From assembly GCF_041206865.1 (NCBI RefSeq), contig NZ_JBGEDP010000001.1:2666001-2730000 (forward strand): 64,000 nt of DNA, given 5' to 3'. The DNA comes from Mycobacterium sp. HUMS_12744610. Lineage in GTDB: Bacteria > Actinomycetota > Actinomycetes > Mycobacteriales > Mycobacteriaceae. Below are positions 42,871 through 52,656 of the stretch, in pieces. Position numbers and translations under genes: made by a program. The notes beneath the pieces were generated by a model. It was not told the DNA's origin. It was given only the letters and a program-made list of their open reading frames with translations, and searched no databases. Every line of letters begins with the position of its first letter. Position 1 is the stretch's first letter.

Positions 42871-44439
42871 ATGACCTCGCAACTGACGTTCCTGTTGCTG
42901 TGCCTGCCACTGGCCATCGCGCTGGCGGGGTGGTTGGCCGAGCGGTTCGGGGTGCCATACCCGGTGGTGCTGGTCGGGCTGGGGGCCCTGCTGAGCCTGC
43001 CGCCGTGGACGCCGACGTCCGAGCTGTCGCCCACGGTCGTCTTCTACGTGTTCCTGCCGCCTCTGATCTACTTCGCCGCGTACTTCATCGCCCCGGAAGA
43101 CCTGCGGGCCGATGCCGTCCCCATTGGGCTGTTGGCCGTGGGGCTGGTCCTGGTCACCATGGCGGGCGTGATGGCGGCGATGGTCGGGTTCGCCGGCGTG
43201 CCGATCACGATCGCCGCGGTGGCGGGGGCGGTCGTGGCGCCCACCGACACCGTCGCGGCCACCTCGGTGTTCCGGCGGCTCAACGCGCCCGAGCGGTTGG
43301 TGACGATCGTCGAGGGCGAAGGGCTGATCAACGACGGCACCGCGCTGGTGCTCTACGTCGGGGCCGTCACCGCCGCGGCCGCGGGTGTGGTGCGTCCGGG
43401 GCAGATCGCGCAGACGGTGCTCGTCGCGCCGCTGGGCGGCGCGGCGCTGGGCCTGGCAATCGCCTGGATCCTGGTCGGCGTCCGCCGCCGGCTCGATCAG
43501 GTGTTGCCGGAGATCACCTTGTCGCTTGCCACGCCCTACCTGACCTATGTGCTCGCGCAGGCGGCCGGCCTGTCCGGGGTCCTGGCGACCGTCGTCGCCG
43601 GGGTCTACGTCGGCGCCCGCTCCGGGTGGATCTACGCGCCCCGGGCGCGGCTGCAGGCGTTCGCGTTCCTGGACGTGCTGGTGTTCCTGCTCAACGGTGC
43701 GCTGTTCACGCTCGTTGGGATGCAGCTGGTCCGAGTGGTCCACCGCGTCCCCGGGGTACCCACCTCGACGCTGCTGACCGTCGTCGCGGCGGTACTGGCC
43801 GTGGTGGTCGGATCGCGGCTGGCCTGGACGCTGTTGCTGCGACCAGCGATAACCGAGGTCTGGCGCGGCCCGGGCAAACCGGCTACCTGGCGGGAGCGGG
43901 CCGTGATCGGCTGGGCCGGGATGCGCGGCGGCGTCTCGCTGGCCGCGGCGCTGGCCATCCCGTTGCACCTCGACGACGGTTCGCCCTTCCCGCATCGCGA
44001 CCTGGTGATCGTGGTCGCGGCGTCGGTCGTCGTCGTGACGCTCGTCCTGCAGGGCATGAGCCTGCCGCTGCTGCTCCGCAGGCTCGGAGTGGGCCGCGAG
44101 GACTGGCGTGACCAGGAGCGCAACGCCCGGCTGGAGGCGGCCACCGCCGCGCTCGACTGGCTGGGCGATCAGCCCGAGGCGCGCGACGAGTCCGACGCGG
44201 CGGTCGCATCGCTGCGCAGCCTGTACACGTCCAGGGTGCGCCGGCTACGGGGGCCCGACCCGGTCACGGCGGTGCCGCACGGTGAGGCCGACAAGTACCG
44301 CGGCCTGCGTCTGGGGATGCTCGGCGCGGAGCGGGCGATGGTCGTGGGGTTGCGACAGCAGGGCCGCATCAGCGCGACGGTGCTGCGGGCCATCGAACGC
44401 AGCCTGGATCTCGAGGAGGCGAGGCTGCGGGACCTGTGA
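42871..44439 (+). CDS. CPA1-family Na+/H+ antiporter
   Basis: The 522-residue membrane protein has about 12 helices and the family motifs VVAPTDTVAATSVFRRL and IVEGEGLINDGTALVLY, with the paired Asn-Asp region. GWAGMRGGVSLAAALAIPL marks the later conserved helix. A roughly 110-residue cytosolic tail follows. It resembles mycobacterial YjcE-like exchangers. It may maintain ion balance and has no clear link to the catabolic operon 78 bases upstream. Confidence 0.92.
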   Translation: MTSQLTFLLLCLPLAIALAGWLAERFGVPYPVVLVGLGALLSLPPWTPTSELSPTVVFYVFLPPLIYFAAYFIAPEDLRADAVPIGLLAVGLVLVTMAGVMAAMVGFAGVPITIAAVAGAVVAPTDTVAATSVFRRLNAPERLVTIVEGEGLINDGTALVLYVGAVTAAAAGVVRPGQIAQTVLVAPLGGAALGLAIAWILVGVRRRLDQVLPEITLSLATPYLTYVLAQAAGLSGVLATVVAGVYVGARSGWIYAPRARLQAFAFLDVLVFLLNGALFTLVGMQLVRVVHRVPGVPTSTLLTVVAAVLAVVVGSRLAWTLLLRPAITEVWRGPGKPATWRERAVIGWAGMRGGVSLAAALAIPLHLDDGSPFPHRDLVIVVAASVVVVTLVLQGMSLPLLLRRLGVGREDWRDQERNARLEAATAALDWLGDQPEARDESDAAVASLRSLYTSRVRRLRGPDPVTAVPHGEADKYRGLRLGMLGAERAMVVGLRQQGRISATVLRAIERSLDLEEARLRDL

Positions 44440-44457
44440 CCCGGACGCGGGGCCGGT

Positions 44458-44811
44458 TCACCCGGCGGGCGGGGGCACCGAAATGCCCGCGTCGCTCCTG
44501 TGCTGCGGGCAATAGGACGCCACCGAAGCACCGATGAAGTAGCCGGAGTCCCGCGCCGACAGGAAGGTTGTCTTCGCGAGGGCCAGCGTCAGGCCGGCGG
44601 GCGTCTGGCCGTTGTCGAGGCCGGCGCACACATTTCGGGCCGCCGCGATCGCGGCGGCGTCGCTCTGAAAGACGATCCCGCGCTTTTCCAGCGCCGCGAC
44701 GAACGCGTCGTCGACCTGATCGGCCGCGGCCGGGACCGCGAAGAACAGCGCCGTAAGCGGGGCCGCAACGAGCGTCGACCACCGCGCGGTGATTGCCCGG
44801 TTGTGGGCCAT
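44458..44811 (-). CDS. DUF732 secreted protein
   Basis: The 117 residues start with a signal peptide (LVAAPLTALFFAVPAAA, likely cleaved near AAA-DQ). The DUF732 domain follows: DDAFVAALEKRGIVF, the paired Cys in ARNVCAGLDNGQTP and ASVASYCPQH, and AGLTLALAKTTF. These are small exported mycobacterial proteins of unknown function. GGGAGGGAA lies before the ATG. Confidence 0.9.
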   Translation of the reverse strand: MAHNRAITARWSTLVAAPLTALFFAVPAAADQVDDAFVAALEKRGIVFQSDAAAIAAARNVCAGLDNGQTPAGLTLALAKTTFLSARDSGYFIGASVASYCPQHRSDAGISVPPPAG

Positions 44812-45016
44812 GGTTCCCTCCCGACGCGCGTGCGTACGGACTCGGCGGCGAGTACGGCGGTAGCTAAACGGTAGCCGACACGGCGACGTCCGTCCTGCCC
44901 GATAGTCCCGGCGAGCCCGCACCGGGCAACCTGGGTGCGGGGTCAGTAACTTGGGAACCCTGCGTTTGCGGCGGCCGACGGACGGCCGATCCCGTCGAAC
45001 CCAGAACGGAGCACAG

Positions 45017-46531
45017 ATGAGCACAGGCGCGCAGACCGGGACCATCACGACCCAGGTGCCGGCGCGGCTCGACCGGCTGCCGTGGTCGCGGTTCCACTGG
45101 CGCGTGGTGCTGGGTCTGGGCGGCGTCTGGGTCCTCGACGGGCTCGAGGTCACCATGGTCGGCAACGTGTCGGCCCGGCTCACCGAAAAGGGCAGCGGCA
45201 TCGGGCTCGACGCAGCACAGATCGGGGTGGCGGCCGCGATCTACATCACCGGTGCCTGCGCGGGCGCGCTGTTCTTCGGTCACCTGACGGACCGCTTCGG
45301 GCGGCGCAACCTGTTCATGCTGACCCTGGTGCTCTACCTGATCTCCACCGTGGCCACCGCATTCGCGTTTGTGCCCTGGTATTTCTTCGTCGCGCGCTTC
45401 TTCACCGGCGCCGGCATCGGCGGCGAATACGCCGCGATCAACTCGGCGATCGACGAGCTGATCCCCGCGCGGGTGCGCGGTCGCGTGGACCTGGTCATCA
45501 ACGGGACATACTGGGTCGGATCGGCCGCGGGGGCCGCCGGGGCTCTGGTCCTGCTCGACACCGCCCACTTCCCGGTCGACATCGGCTGGCGGCTCGCCTT
45601 CGGCATCGGCGCCATCTTCGGCATCTTCGTCCTGCTGGTCCGGCGCAACGTCCCCGAGAGCCCCCGCTGGTTGTTCATCCATGGCCGCGAGCAGGAGGCC
45701 GAGCGCATCGTCGGAGACATCGAGGCCGACGTTCGCCAGGAAACGGGCGAACCGCTGCCCGAGCCGCAGGGGCGGCCGCTCAAAATCCGCCAGCGCAAGG
45801 CGATCTCCTTCGTAGAGATCGCCAAGGTGGCGTTCACGCTCTACCCCGGGCGTGCGGTGCTGGGGCTGGCGCTGTTCATCGGGCAGGCGTTCCTCTACAA
45901 CGGCGTCACCTTCAACCTCGGCACGCTGTTGAGCGACTTCTACGACGTCCCCTCCGGAACGGTGCCGCTGTTCTTCGTCGTGTGGGCCCTCAGCAACTTT
46001 CTCGGCCCGCTGCTGCTGGGGCATCTGTTCGACTCCGTCGGCCGCAAACCGATGATCACGATGTCCTACATCGGTTCCGCGGTCGTCGTGGCCGGCCTCG
46101 CGGTGTTGTTCGTGACCGGGACCGGCGGCGTGTGGGCCTTCATCGCCGTGCTCGCGGCGGCCTTCTTCCTCGCGTCGGCGGGCGCGAGCGCAGCCTACCT
46201 GACCGTCAGCGAGATCTTCCCGATGGAGACCAGGGCGCTGGCGATCGCCTTCTTCTACGCGATGGGCACCGCGATCGGCGGCATCACCGGCCCGTTGCTG
46301 TTCGGGCAGCTGATCAACTCCGGGCAGCGCGGCGAGGTAGTGTGGTCGTTCCTCATTGGGGCGGCGGTGATGGCCGTCGCCGGGCTGGTCGAACTGTGGC
46401 TCGGTGTCGCCGCCGAACAACGTTCGCTCGAAGACCTCGCCATGCCGTTGACCGTGATCGACGCCGAGGACGAGGACGAACCGGCCGGCGCGGGGGACGC
46501 ACCGGTCCGTGGGGGCGGCGCGTCTGATTGA
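45017..46531 (+). CDS. MFS transporter, sugar-porter-like
   Basis: The 504-residue protein has 12 predicted helices, the loop 2-3 motif GHLTDRFGRRNLF and its second-half counterpart GHLFDSVGRKP. A central NVPESPRWLF segment is typical of sugar/metabolite porters. VWVLDGLEVTMVG in helix 1 is common in acid or metabolite permeases. GGAG lies before ATG 45017. The substrate is unknown. The next gene begins just downstream of its stop. Confidence 0.9.
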   Translation: MSTGAQTGTITTQVPARLDRLPWSRFHWRVVLGLGGVWVLDGLEVTMVGNVSARLTEKGSGIGLDAAQIGVAAAIYITGACAGALFFGHLTDRFGRRNLFMLTLVLYLISTVATAFAFVPWYFFVARFFTGAGIGGEYAAINSAIDELIPARVRGRVDLVINGTYWVGSAAGAAGALVLLDTAHFPVDIGWRLAFGIGAIFGIFVLLVRRNVPESPRWLFIHGREQEAERIVGDIEADVRQETGEPLPEPQGRPLKIRQRKAISFVEIAKVAFTLYPGRAVLGLALFIGQAFLYNGVTFNLGTLLSDFYDVPSGTVPLFFVVWALSNFLGPLLLGHLFDSVGRKPMITMSYIGSAVVVAGLAVLFVTGTGGVWAFIAVLAAAFFLASAGASAAYLTVSEIFPMETRALAIAFFYAMGTAIGGITGPLLFGQLINSGQRGEVVWSFLIGAAVMAVAGLVELWLGVAAEQRSLEDLAMPLTVIDAEDEDEPAGAGDAPVRGGGASD

Positions 46532-46539
46532 CTGCGGCC

Positions 46540-47427
46540 ATGCCCAGAGACCCGGAATTGGCGCGACGCTTCTTCGACCGTTTCGAGCCGGTGCACGCGG
46601 TGACGTACTTCGCGCCGGAGGCGCGGGCGGCGTTGGACGGGCTGGGTTACCGGGGGTTCTGGATGGGCTACTTCGCCGCCCGTTCGGCGCCGCTGGGCCC
46701 GGTGTCACCGGAGGTGGTGACCGCGATCTTCTACAACTTCGCCCACGAGCGGGTCGCCAAGGCGCTGCCGGCGGCCTGGGAGATGGCCGGCCCGCACGAC
46801 GCGCTGCGCGCACGCGAGGACTCCGCCGTGGCGGCGCTGCGGCGCTACGGGCTGAGCGCGGACGAAAACGTCGCCGTGGCCGCGGAATTCGCAGCTAAGG
46901 CGGCGCGGCGGGCGCCGCTCGACGCGCGGCCGCTGTTCGCCGCGAACCGCGCCCTGCCGTGGCCGGACGACCCGCTGGCCGCGTTGTGGCACGCGGCCAC
47001 GCTGCTGCGGGAGCAGCGCGGTGACGCGCACGTGGCGGTGCTGGCCGCCGCGGGTGTGTCCGGGCGCGAATCTAACGTGCTGCACGCGGCGGCCGGGAGG
47101 ATCCCGCGCGACGTGATTGCCGCCACCCGCGACTACGACGAGGCGGCGTGGCGGCACCATGAACAGCGGCTGGCCGAGCGGGGCCTGCTCGACGACGACG
47201 GGGCGCTCACCGACGCAGGCCGGGATCTGAAAGGCCGCATCGAGGCGGCGACGGACACCCTGTCCCTCTCGGCGCTCGAGGCGCTCGGCGACGACGAGGT
47301 CGAAGCGCTGTTCCGGGCGCTCACCCCGATCGCGCGCACCGTGGTCGCCGCCGGGGACGTTCCCGTCGTCACCCCGATGGCTCTGCAGCGCGACGACCTG
47401 CACGACGACAGCGCACATCTGGTGTAG
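46540..47427 (+). CDS. SCO6745-type helical protein
   Basis: The 295-residue soluble protein contains ARRFFDRFEPVHAVTYFAPE, then GLGYRGFWMGYFAARSAPLG and a C-terminal winged-helix-like part (LAERGLLDDDGALTDAGRDL). The pattern matches the actinobacterial SCO6745 family, which has no established function. I prefer ATG 46540; a TTG at 46528 overlaps the transporter stop. It may be co-transcribed with the transporter. Confidence 0.8.
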   Translation: MPRDPELARRFFDRFEPVHAVTYFAPEARAALDGLGYRGFWMGYFAARSAPLGPVSPEVVTAIFYNFAHERVAKALPAAWEMAGPHDALRAREDSAVAALRRYGLSADENVAVAAEFAAKAARRAPLDARPLFAANRALPWPDDPLAALWHAATLLREQRGDAHVAVLAAAGVSGRESNVLHAAAGRIPRDVIAATRDYDEAAWRHHEQRLAERGLLDDDGALTDAGRDLKGRIEAATDTLSLSALEALGDDEVEALFRALTPIARTVVAAGDVPVVTPMALQRDDLHDDSAHLV

Positions 47428-47572
47428 ACGGCCGCGCACCCGAAGCACGCTGGAAACGGTTGCCGAACTGCCGTTGACATCGGCGTAACACGTTTGCCAT
47501 CGAAGCTTCCTACAGTGAGGCGGTCCGTCTTCCACACCGGAGCAGCGCGGACCCTCAGCGATAGGAACTTCA

Positions 47573-49759
47573 TTGAGCGGCAACTTCGTCCGTCTGCAGG
47601 CGATCAACAACGTCGAGGCATACGTCCCGCCCGCGGTCAGTTTCGTGGCCGGCGAGACCCCGGGCGGGATGTTCGGCAGCAACGTGTTCACCAAGGCCGA
47701 GATGCAGGCCCGGCTGCCCAAATCGGTGTACCGGTCCGTGGCGGCGACGATCGACAAGGGCGCCAGGCTCGACCCCGCCGTCGCCGACGCGGTGGCGGTC
47801 GCCATGAAGGACTGGGCGCTGGAGCGCGGCGCCACCCACTACGCCCACGTCTTCTACCCGATGACCGGCCTCACCGCCGAAAAGCACGACAGCTTCCTAG
47901 AACCCGTCTCGGACGGACAGACGATGGCCGAGTTCGCCGGCAAGACGCTGATCCAGGGCGAACCCGACGCCTCCAGCTTCCCCTCGGGCGGGCTGCGCAG
48001 CACCTTCGAGGCGCGCGGTTACACCGGCTGGGACGTGACCAGCCCGGCCTACATCCTGGAAAACCCCAACGGCAACACGCTGTGCATCCCGACCGTGTTC
48101 GTGTCGATGACCGGCGAGGCGCTCGACTACAAGACGCCGCTGCTGCGCAGCCAACAGGCCATGGGCACCCACGCCGAGCGCATCCTGAAGCTGTTCGGCC
48201 ACTCCGACCCCGGGAAGGTGGTGTCGTTCTGCGGGCCCGAGCAGGAGTACTTCCTGGTCGACCGGCACTTCTTCCTCGCGCGCCCGGACCTGGTCAACGC
48301 GGGCCGCACCGTGTTCGGCGCCAGGCCGCCCAAGGGGCAGGAGTTCGACGACCATTACTTCGGCGCGATCCCCGAACGCGTCCTGGGCTTCATGATGGAC
48401 ACCGAGCGGGAGCTGTTCAAACTCGGCATTCCCGCCAAGACCCGGCACAACGAGGTGGCGCCCGGCCAGTTCGAGGTGGCGCCGATGTTCGAGCGGGCCA
48501 ACCTGGCCTCCGACCACCAGCAGCTGCTGATGACGGTTTTCAAGACGCTGGCCAAAAAGCACGGCATGGAATGCCTGTTCCACGAGAAGCCGTTCGCCGG
48601 GGTCAACGGGTCGGGCAAACACGTCAACTTCTCGGTGGGCAACGCCGAGCTGGGCTCGCTGCTGGTGCCCGGCGACACCCCCCACGACAACGCCCAGTTC
48701 CTGGTGTTCTGCGCCGCGGTGATCCGCGCCGTGCACAAGTACGCGGGCCTGCTGCGGGTCTCGGTCGCCTCGGCCACCAACGACCATCGCCTCGGCGCCA
48801 ACGAGGCGCCGCCCGCGATCATCTCGATCTTCCTCGGCGAACAGCTCGCCGATGTGTTCGAGCAGATCGCGAAGGGCGCGGCCACCTCGTCAAAAGGCAA
48901 GGGCACCATGATCATCGGTGTCGACACGCTGCCCCCGCTGCCGACCGATCCGGGGGACCGCAACCGCACCAGCCCGTTCGCGTTCACCGGCAACCGGTTC
49001 GAGTTCCGGGCACCGGGCTCCGGGCAGACGGTCGCGGTGCCGATGATCGTCCTCAACACGATCATGGCGGACTCGTTCGACTACATGGCCACCATTTTGG
49101 AGAAGGCCATGGAAGACTCCGCGGACGGCGAGAACTTCGACGCGGCGGTGCAGAAGCTGCTCACCGAGATCATCACCGAACACGGCGCGGTGGTGTTCAA
49201 CGGCGACGGCTATTCGGAGAACTGGCAGATCGAGGCGGCCGAACGGGGCCTGCCCAACCTCAAGACCACGCTGGACGCCATCCCGGAGCTGATCAAGCCG
49301 GAGGCGGTGGAGGTGTTCGCGAAGTACGGCGTGTTCAGCGACCGCGAGCTGCACAGCCGTTACGAGGTGCGCCTCGAGCAGTACGCGCTGACCATCGGGG
49401 TCGAGGCCAAGCTCACGCTCGAGATCGGGACGACGGTCATCCTGCCGGCCGCGATCCGCTACCAGACCGAGCTCGCGCAGAACGTCGCCACCGTGAAGGC
49501 CGCCGGTATGGAGCCGAGTATGGTTGCACTGCAATCGGTTTCGGAACCATTGGCCGACCTCGAGGGGGCGCTGGCGACGCTGCGGGTGGCGCTGTCGGAG
49601 CACTCGGGGGCCTCGGCGCTCGACGAGGCCAGGCATGCCCAACGGGCGTTGCTGCCGGCGATGGAGGCGGTGCGCACCGCCGCCGACACCTTGGAAGGCG
49701 TCGTGGCCGACGACCTGTGGCCGCTGCCGACCTACCAGGAGATGCTCTACATCCTCTAG
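47573..49759 (+). CDS. Type III glutamine synthetase
   Basis: The 728-residue length is typical of GSIII and far above type I. ATP/glutamate site motifs include [33 protein letters not shown] and [15 protein letters not shown]. Also present are [20 protein letters not shown] and the arginine/glutamate segment [14 protein letters not shown]. It makes glutamine from glutamate, ammonia and ATP, probably as a second system beside GlnA. TTG 47573 follows AGGA and has no better rival. The 145 bases upstream contain TTGACA at 47474, a possible -35 box. Confidence 0.93.
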   Translation: MSGNFVRLQAINNVEAYVPPAVSFVAGETPGGMFGSNVFTKAEMQARLPKSVYRSVAATIDKGARLDPAVADAVAVAMKDWALERGATHYAHVFYPMTGLTAEKHDSFLEPVSDGQTMAEFAGKTLIQGEPDASSFPSGGLRSTFEARGYTGWDVTSPAYILENPNGNTLCIPTVFVSMTGEALDYKTPLLRSQQAMGTHAERILKLFGHSDPGKVVSFCGPEQEYFLVDRHFFLARPDLVNAGRTVFGARPPKGQEFDDHYFGAIPERVLGFMMDTERELFKLGIPAKTRHNEVAPGQFEVAPMFERANLASDHQQLLMTVFKTLAKKHGMECLFHEKPFAGVNGSGKHVNFSVGNAELGSLLVPGDTPHDNAQFLVFCAAVIRAVHKYAGLLRVSVASATNDHRLGANEAPPAIISIFLGEQLADVFEQIAKGAATSSKGKGTMIIGVDTLPPLPTDPGDRNRTSPFAFTGNRFEFRAPGSGQTVAVPMIVLNTIMADSFDYMATILEKAMEDSADGENFDAAVQKLLTEIITEHGAVVFNGDGYSENWQIEAAERGLPNLKTTLDAIPELIKPEAVEVFAKYGVFSDRELHSRYEVRLEQYALTIGVEAKLTLEIGTTVILPAAIRYQTELAQNVATVKAAGMEPSMVALQSVSEPLADLEGALATLRVALSEHSGASALDEARHAQRALLPAMEAVRTAADTLEGVVADDLWPLPTYQEMLYIL

Positions 49760-49761
49760 CG

Positions 49762-50097
49762 TCACTCCTCGTCGTCGGCTCCGCGTTCGCTCAGCCCCTC
49801 CCGGGAGAGCGCCCTGACAAATCCGTACGCCTGCATCCCGGCCTTGCCCGGGTTTGCGACGATCCAGTCGTTGATCTTGCCCAGCGCCCTGGCCAGGTCG
49901 TCGCGCCTGATCCGCACCAGGTAGGTCTTCCTGTCGTCTGCCGGATCGTCGCTGGATTCGGCGACGGCCACGGGATGGCGGAACGCGTAGGCGATCCCGT
50001 GCACGGCATCGTGGTTCAGCGCCCACTGAAGCTCGTCGGGCCGCAACCGATTCACCGCCAGATTCCGGTAGGCGTCGTGGTCGTGTGAACTGCTCAC
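49762..50097 (-). CDS. Conserved mycobacterial hypothetical protein
   Basis: The 111-residue soluble protein (RNLAVNRLRPDELQWALNHD, YAFRHPVAVAES, TYLVRIRRDDLARALGKI) has an alpha/beta pattern with no motif I recognise. The acidic tail ERGADDEE ends two bases from the convergent glutamine synthetase stop. Confidence 0.6.
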   Translation of the reverse strand: MSSSHDHDAYRNLAVNRLRPDELQWALNHDAVHGIAYAFRHPVAVAESSDDPADDRKTYLVRIRRDDLARALGKINDWIVANPGKAGMQAYGFVRALSREGLSERGADDEE

Positions 50098-50244
50098 CTG
50101 GCCGCTGGTCCTCCTCTACGAACTCGGAGAATGTGAACGGCGATGGACTGAAGACGATGCGGTGCAGGCGATGCGTCGCAAGTTCCGCCGCCATCATAGG
50201 AAGCGGCTTGTCCGTCTGCACGCCGAGTGATAGCCCGACCGCCG

Positions 50245-50952
50245 TCAACGGCGGTACTTCAGGTACAGGTAGCCCTCGCGTACCAGGGCGTGCTCGAGCC
50301 GCATAGCGACCGGCGCGGGCAGCCGCGACGGCAGCCGCCGACCCACCGGCTGACTCGCGGCGAGGCTGGGGGCCAGGGTCACGCAGAACTCGGCGAGTGC
50401 GTCGGCCTCCACCAGCTCGTCGAGCAGCGTGGGTCCGCCCTCGCACAGGATGCGGCGCATGCCTTGTTCGCGCAGCAGGTCAAGGGCCCGCGTCACGTCG
50501 ACCGAATCCTCGCCGGCGACCAGCACCCGGAGGCGTCGGTCGTGGTGCAGCCGTGCGGCGGAGCGTGCGCAGGTGAGCAGGATCGGTGGCCGGTCGGGCT
50601 CGTCCAAAAGCCGGGACGGCAGGTCACCGCTGCGGCTGACCACGGCGACCGGGGGCGGGTCCGGGCGTCCCTCGGCGTGCCGGCCGGCTCGCTGCGCCTC
50701 GGTCAGCCGCACCGGGCCGTAGTTCTCGGCGCGCGCGGTGCCGGCGCCGACCAGCACCACGTCGGCGAAGGCGCGCAGAGTCCTCAGCAGCCGCTGATCG
50801 GTGGGGCACGACAGGGGGCCCGCGCGACCGCCGAACGCCGCGGCGCCATCGGCGCTGAAGATCATGTTGGCGCGCACGCCGTCGGGGGGTTCGGCGTAGC
50901 AGGCGGCCAGCTCGGCGACGCCGTCGACGGCGCCCACCCGGGGACAGCCCAC
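50245..50952 (-). CDS. RibD C-terminal-domain reductase
   Basis: The 235 residues form a dihydrofolate-reductase-like RibD C-terminal fold: RANMIFSADGAAAFGG, DVVLVGAGTARAENYGP, and ILCEGGPTLLDELVEADALA. There is no deaminase domain. In riboflavin synthesis this domain reduces the ribosylamino-pyrimidine with NADPH, but stand-alone copies often have other roles. The gene lies next to a flavin reductase on the same strand, three bases away, suggesting flavin metabolism. Confidence 0.85.
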   Translation of the reverse strand: MGCPRVGAVDGVAELAACYAEPPDGVRANMIFSADGAAAFGGRAGPLSCPTDQRLLRTLRAFADVVLVGAGTARAENYGPVRLTEAQRAGRHAEGRPDPPPVAVVSRSGDLPSRLLDEPDRPPILLTCARSAARLHHDRRLRVLVAGEDSVDVTRALDLLREQGMRRILCEGGPTLLDELVEADALAEFCVTLAPSLAASQPVGRRLPSRLPAPVAMRLEHALVREGYLYLKYRR

Positions 50953-50955
50953 CGG

Positions 50956-51453
50956 TCAGGCCTCGTGGCCCGGCCGCAGGTCCCGGACGTCGCCGAAGGA
51001 CACCCAGCGTTCCAGGTCGTGCGGCGCGCTGCCGTCCACCGGCTCCAGCAGGTGCCCGACGTGGTCGCCCAGGGTGAACCGGTCCAGGATCTTGCCGGCG
51101 AACCAGGCGGCCGCCTCGTCGAGGACGGGCAGGTCCGCGGGGCCGCGGTGCCAGGAGCACCGCTCGAATTTGTCGATCTCGTCGCCGGTCTGCCCGCCGA
51201 ACAGCTCGACGACGTCGAGATGCTCGCGGTCGAACACGTGGACCGCCAGGTGCGTGGCGCCACCGGCCACCCGGAACGTGTGGTTGCGCTTGGACAGGCC
51301 CACCAGGAAGCGTGGCGGATGGATGCTGGTCTGGCTGGCGAAGCCCACCAGGCAGCCCGCCGACACACCGTCGGCTGCCGTGGTGACGACGAACATCGGA
51401 TAGTTCAGCTGCGCCACCAGCTTCTCGAACGCCTCGACTCCAGGTTTGCTCAC
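50956..51453 (-). CDS. Flavin reductase-like FMN-binding protein
   Basis: The 165-residue barrel contains LNYPMFVVTTAADGVSAGCL, then VGFASQTSIHPPRFLVGLSK and HVFDREHLDVVELFGG, typical of the flavin reductase family. GTG 51453 gives a start (VSKPGVEAFEKLVA) usual for the family; an in-frame ATG at 51492 adds 13 unlike residues. It may supply reduced flavin to an oxygenase. Confidence 0.85.
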   Translation of the reverse strand: MSKPGVEAFEKLVAQLNYPMFVVTTAADGVSAGCLVGFASQTSIHPPRFLVGLSKRNHTFRVAGGATHLAVHVFDREHLDVVELFGGQTGDEIDKFERCSWHRGPADLPVLDEAAAWFAGKILDRFTLGDHVGHLLEPVDGSAPHDLERWVSFGDVRDLRPGHEA

Positions 51454-51531
51454 CCGCCCAGTCTTCCCGTTCTGAGCCGGCCGGAACCGCATTGACGCGA
51501 TGGTCGCCGTGCCGCGCCCGAGCCGCGTCGC

Positions 51532-52656
51532 TTAGCCGAGCGGGTCGTTCGCGCGGACCCCGCGGTACATGCCCCACCGGACCAATCCCGGCATCACCAC
51601 CCGCTCCACCGACCACGGCGGCAAGCGGAAGGCCTGCCCGCTCGGCAAGAACACCTCCAGCCCGTCGGGCTGGATCCCCAGCAGCGAGCCCCACCGCCGG
51701 CCCGGCGCCCGGTAGCCGCGCAGGCGCCGGCCCGCGAATTCGGCGCGGACGTTGCGGGCCACCAGCGCGTCCCCACGGTTGCGGGCCGAGCTGCGCAGCG
51801 GGTCGGTGGCCGCGACGTCGCCGACGGCGAACACACCCCGCTGACCGGGCACCCGCAGTTCCGGCGTCACGCGCACGAAGCCGTGCTCGTCGAGCAGTTC
51901 GGGTGGCAGCCAGCCGGTGTTGGGCCGTACCCGTCCGATCGCCCACAGCACCGCGGCGGCGGAAGCCGGAGGCTGCCCGGTGCTCCACCGGACCGGGTCG
52001 GCGGTGATCTCGTCGCCGGCGAACCCGTCGGGAATCTCGGCCCGGTGCCCCGGATGCAGGCCGACGCCGAGGTCGGTCAGCCGGGTCTGGATGCGCCGCC
52101 AGGTTCGGGGGTGGTAGGCGGGCAGGGCTCGCTGGCCGGGGAAGTAGAGGTCGATGCGCTTGCCGGGCCAGCTGGTCGCCATGTTGGCGGCGCTGCTGAC
52201 CGCGGCCACGCCGCCACCCACGACGATCACCGATCCGGCGGCGGCGAGCCGGGCGTGCGCGGCGCGCAGGTCCGCCCCGATCTCGGTGGCCGACTGCAGC
52301 GTGGGCCGGCGCCAGAACCCGTTGGTCACCCCGGTGGAGATGACCAGCGCGTCGTACTCCACGGCGACCGGCGTGCCATCCTCGCGCCGGCCCGCGACCG
52401 TGCGGGCCGCCAGGTCCAGCCCGGTAAGCGTGGCCTGGATCGTGCGCACCGATTCCAGGCGGCGGAACCGGTCGAACGGGATCCAGTAGTCGCGGGCCCA
52501 GTCCGCGGGGCGGGAGAGCCGCACACCGAGTTCCTGGCCGCTGACCAGGCCGGGTTTGACCGAGATCCCGGTGACGTCGGCGTGGCGGGACAGCCGGATC
52601 GCGGTCAGCACACCGACGTCGCCCAGCCCGGCGATCACGACGCGCCGTCGGGTCAT
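51532..52656 (-). CDS. FAD-dependent pyridine nucleotide-disulphide-type oxidoreductase
   Basis: The 374 residues show two dinucleotide loops, VVIAGLGDVGVLTAI and VIVVGGGVAAVSSAA, plus the GVFAVGDVAATDP motif that binds the flavin tail. The layout resembles type II NADH dehydrogenase or ferredoxin reductases without redox-active Cys. The ATG overlaps the stop of the DUF1295 gene (ATGA), so they are co-expressed. It may donate or accept electrons for that membrane enzyme. Confidence 0.87.
   Translation of the reverse strand: MTRRRVVIAGLGDVGVLTAIRLSRHADVTGISVKPGLVSGQELGVRLSRPADWARDYWIPFDRFRRLESVRTIQATLTGLDLAARTVAGRREDGTPVAVEYDALVISTGVTNGFWRRPTLQSATEIGADLRAAHARLAAAGSVIVVGGGVAAVSSAANMATSWPGKRIDLYFPGQRALPAYHPRTWRRIQTRLTDLGVGLHPGHRAEIPDGFAGDEITADPVRWSTGQPPASAAAVLWAIGRVRPNTGWLPPELLDEHGFVRVTPELRVPGQRGVFAVGDVAATDPLRSSARNRGDALVARNVRAEFAGRRLRGYRAPGRRWGSLLGIQPDGLEVFLPSGQAFRLPPWSVERVVMPGLVRWGMYRGVRANDPLG

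Noticed and set aside
41848..43995. A 715-codon open frame on the minus strand
   Set aside because: It is antisense to the SDR and antiporter genes. It is very rich in Arg, Gly, His and Gln with no motif, a common by-product of high GC content.
44864..46813. A 649-codon open frame on the minus strand
   Set aside because: It is antisense to the MFS transporter gene and low-complexity in translation. The plus-strand transporter has clear helices and motifs.
47486..47499. A KstR-like GTAACACGTTTG before the glutamine synthetase
   Set aside because: The outer T and A of the TNNAACNNGTTNNA consensus are both missing.
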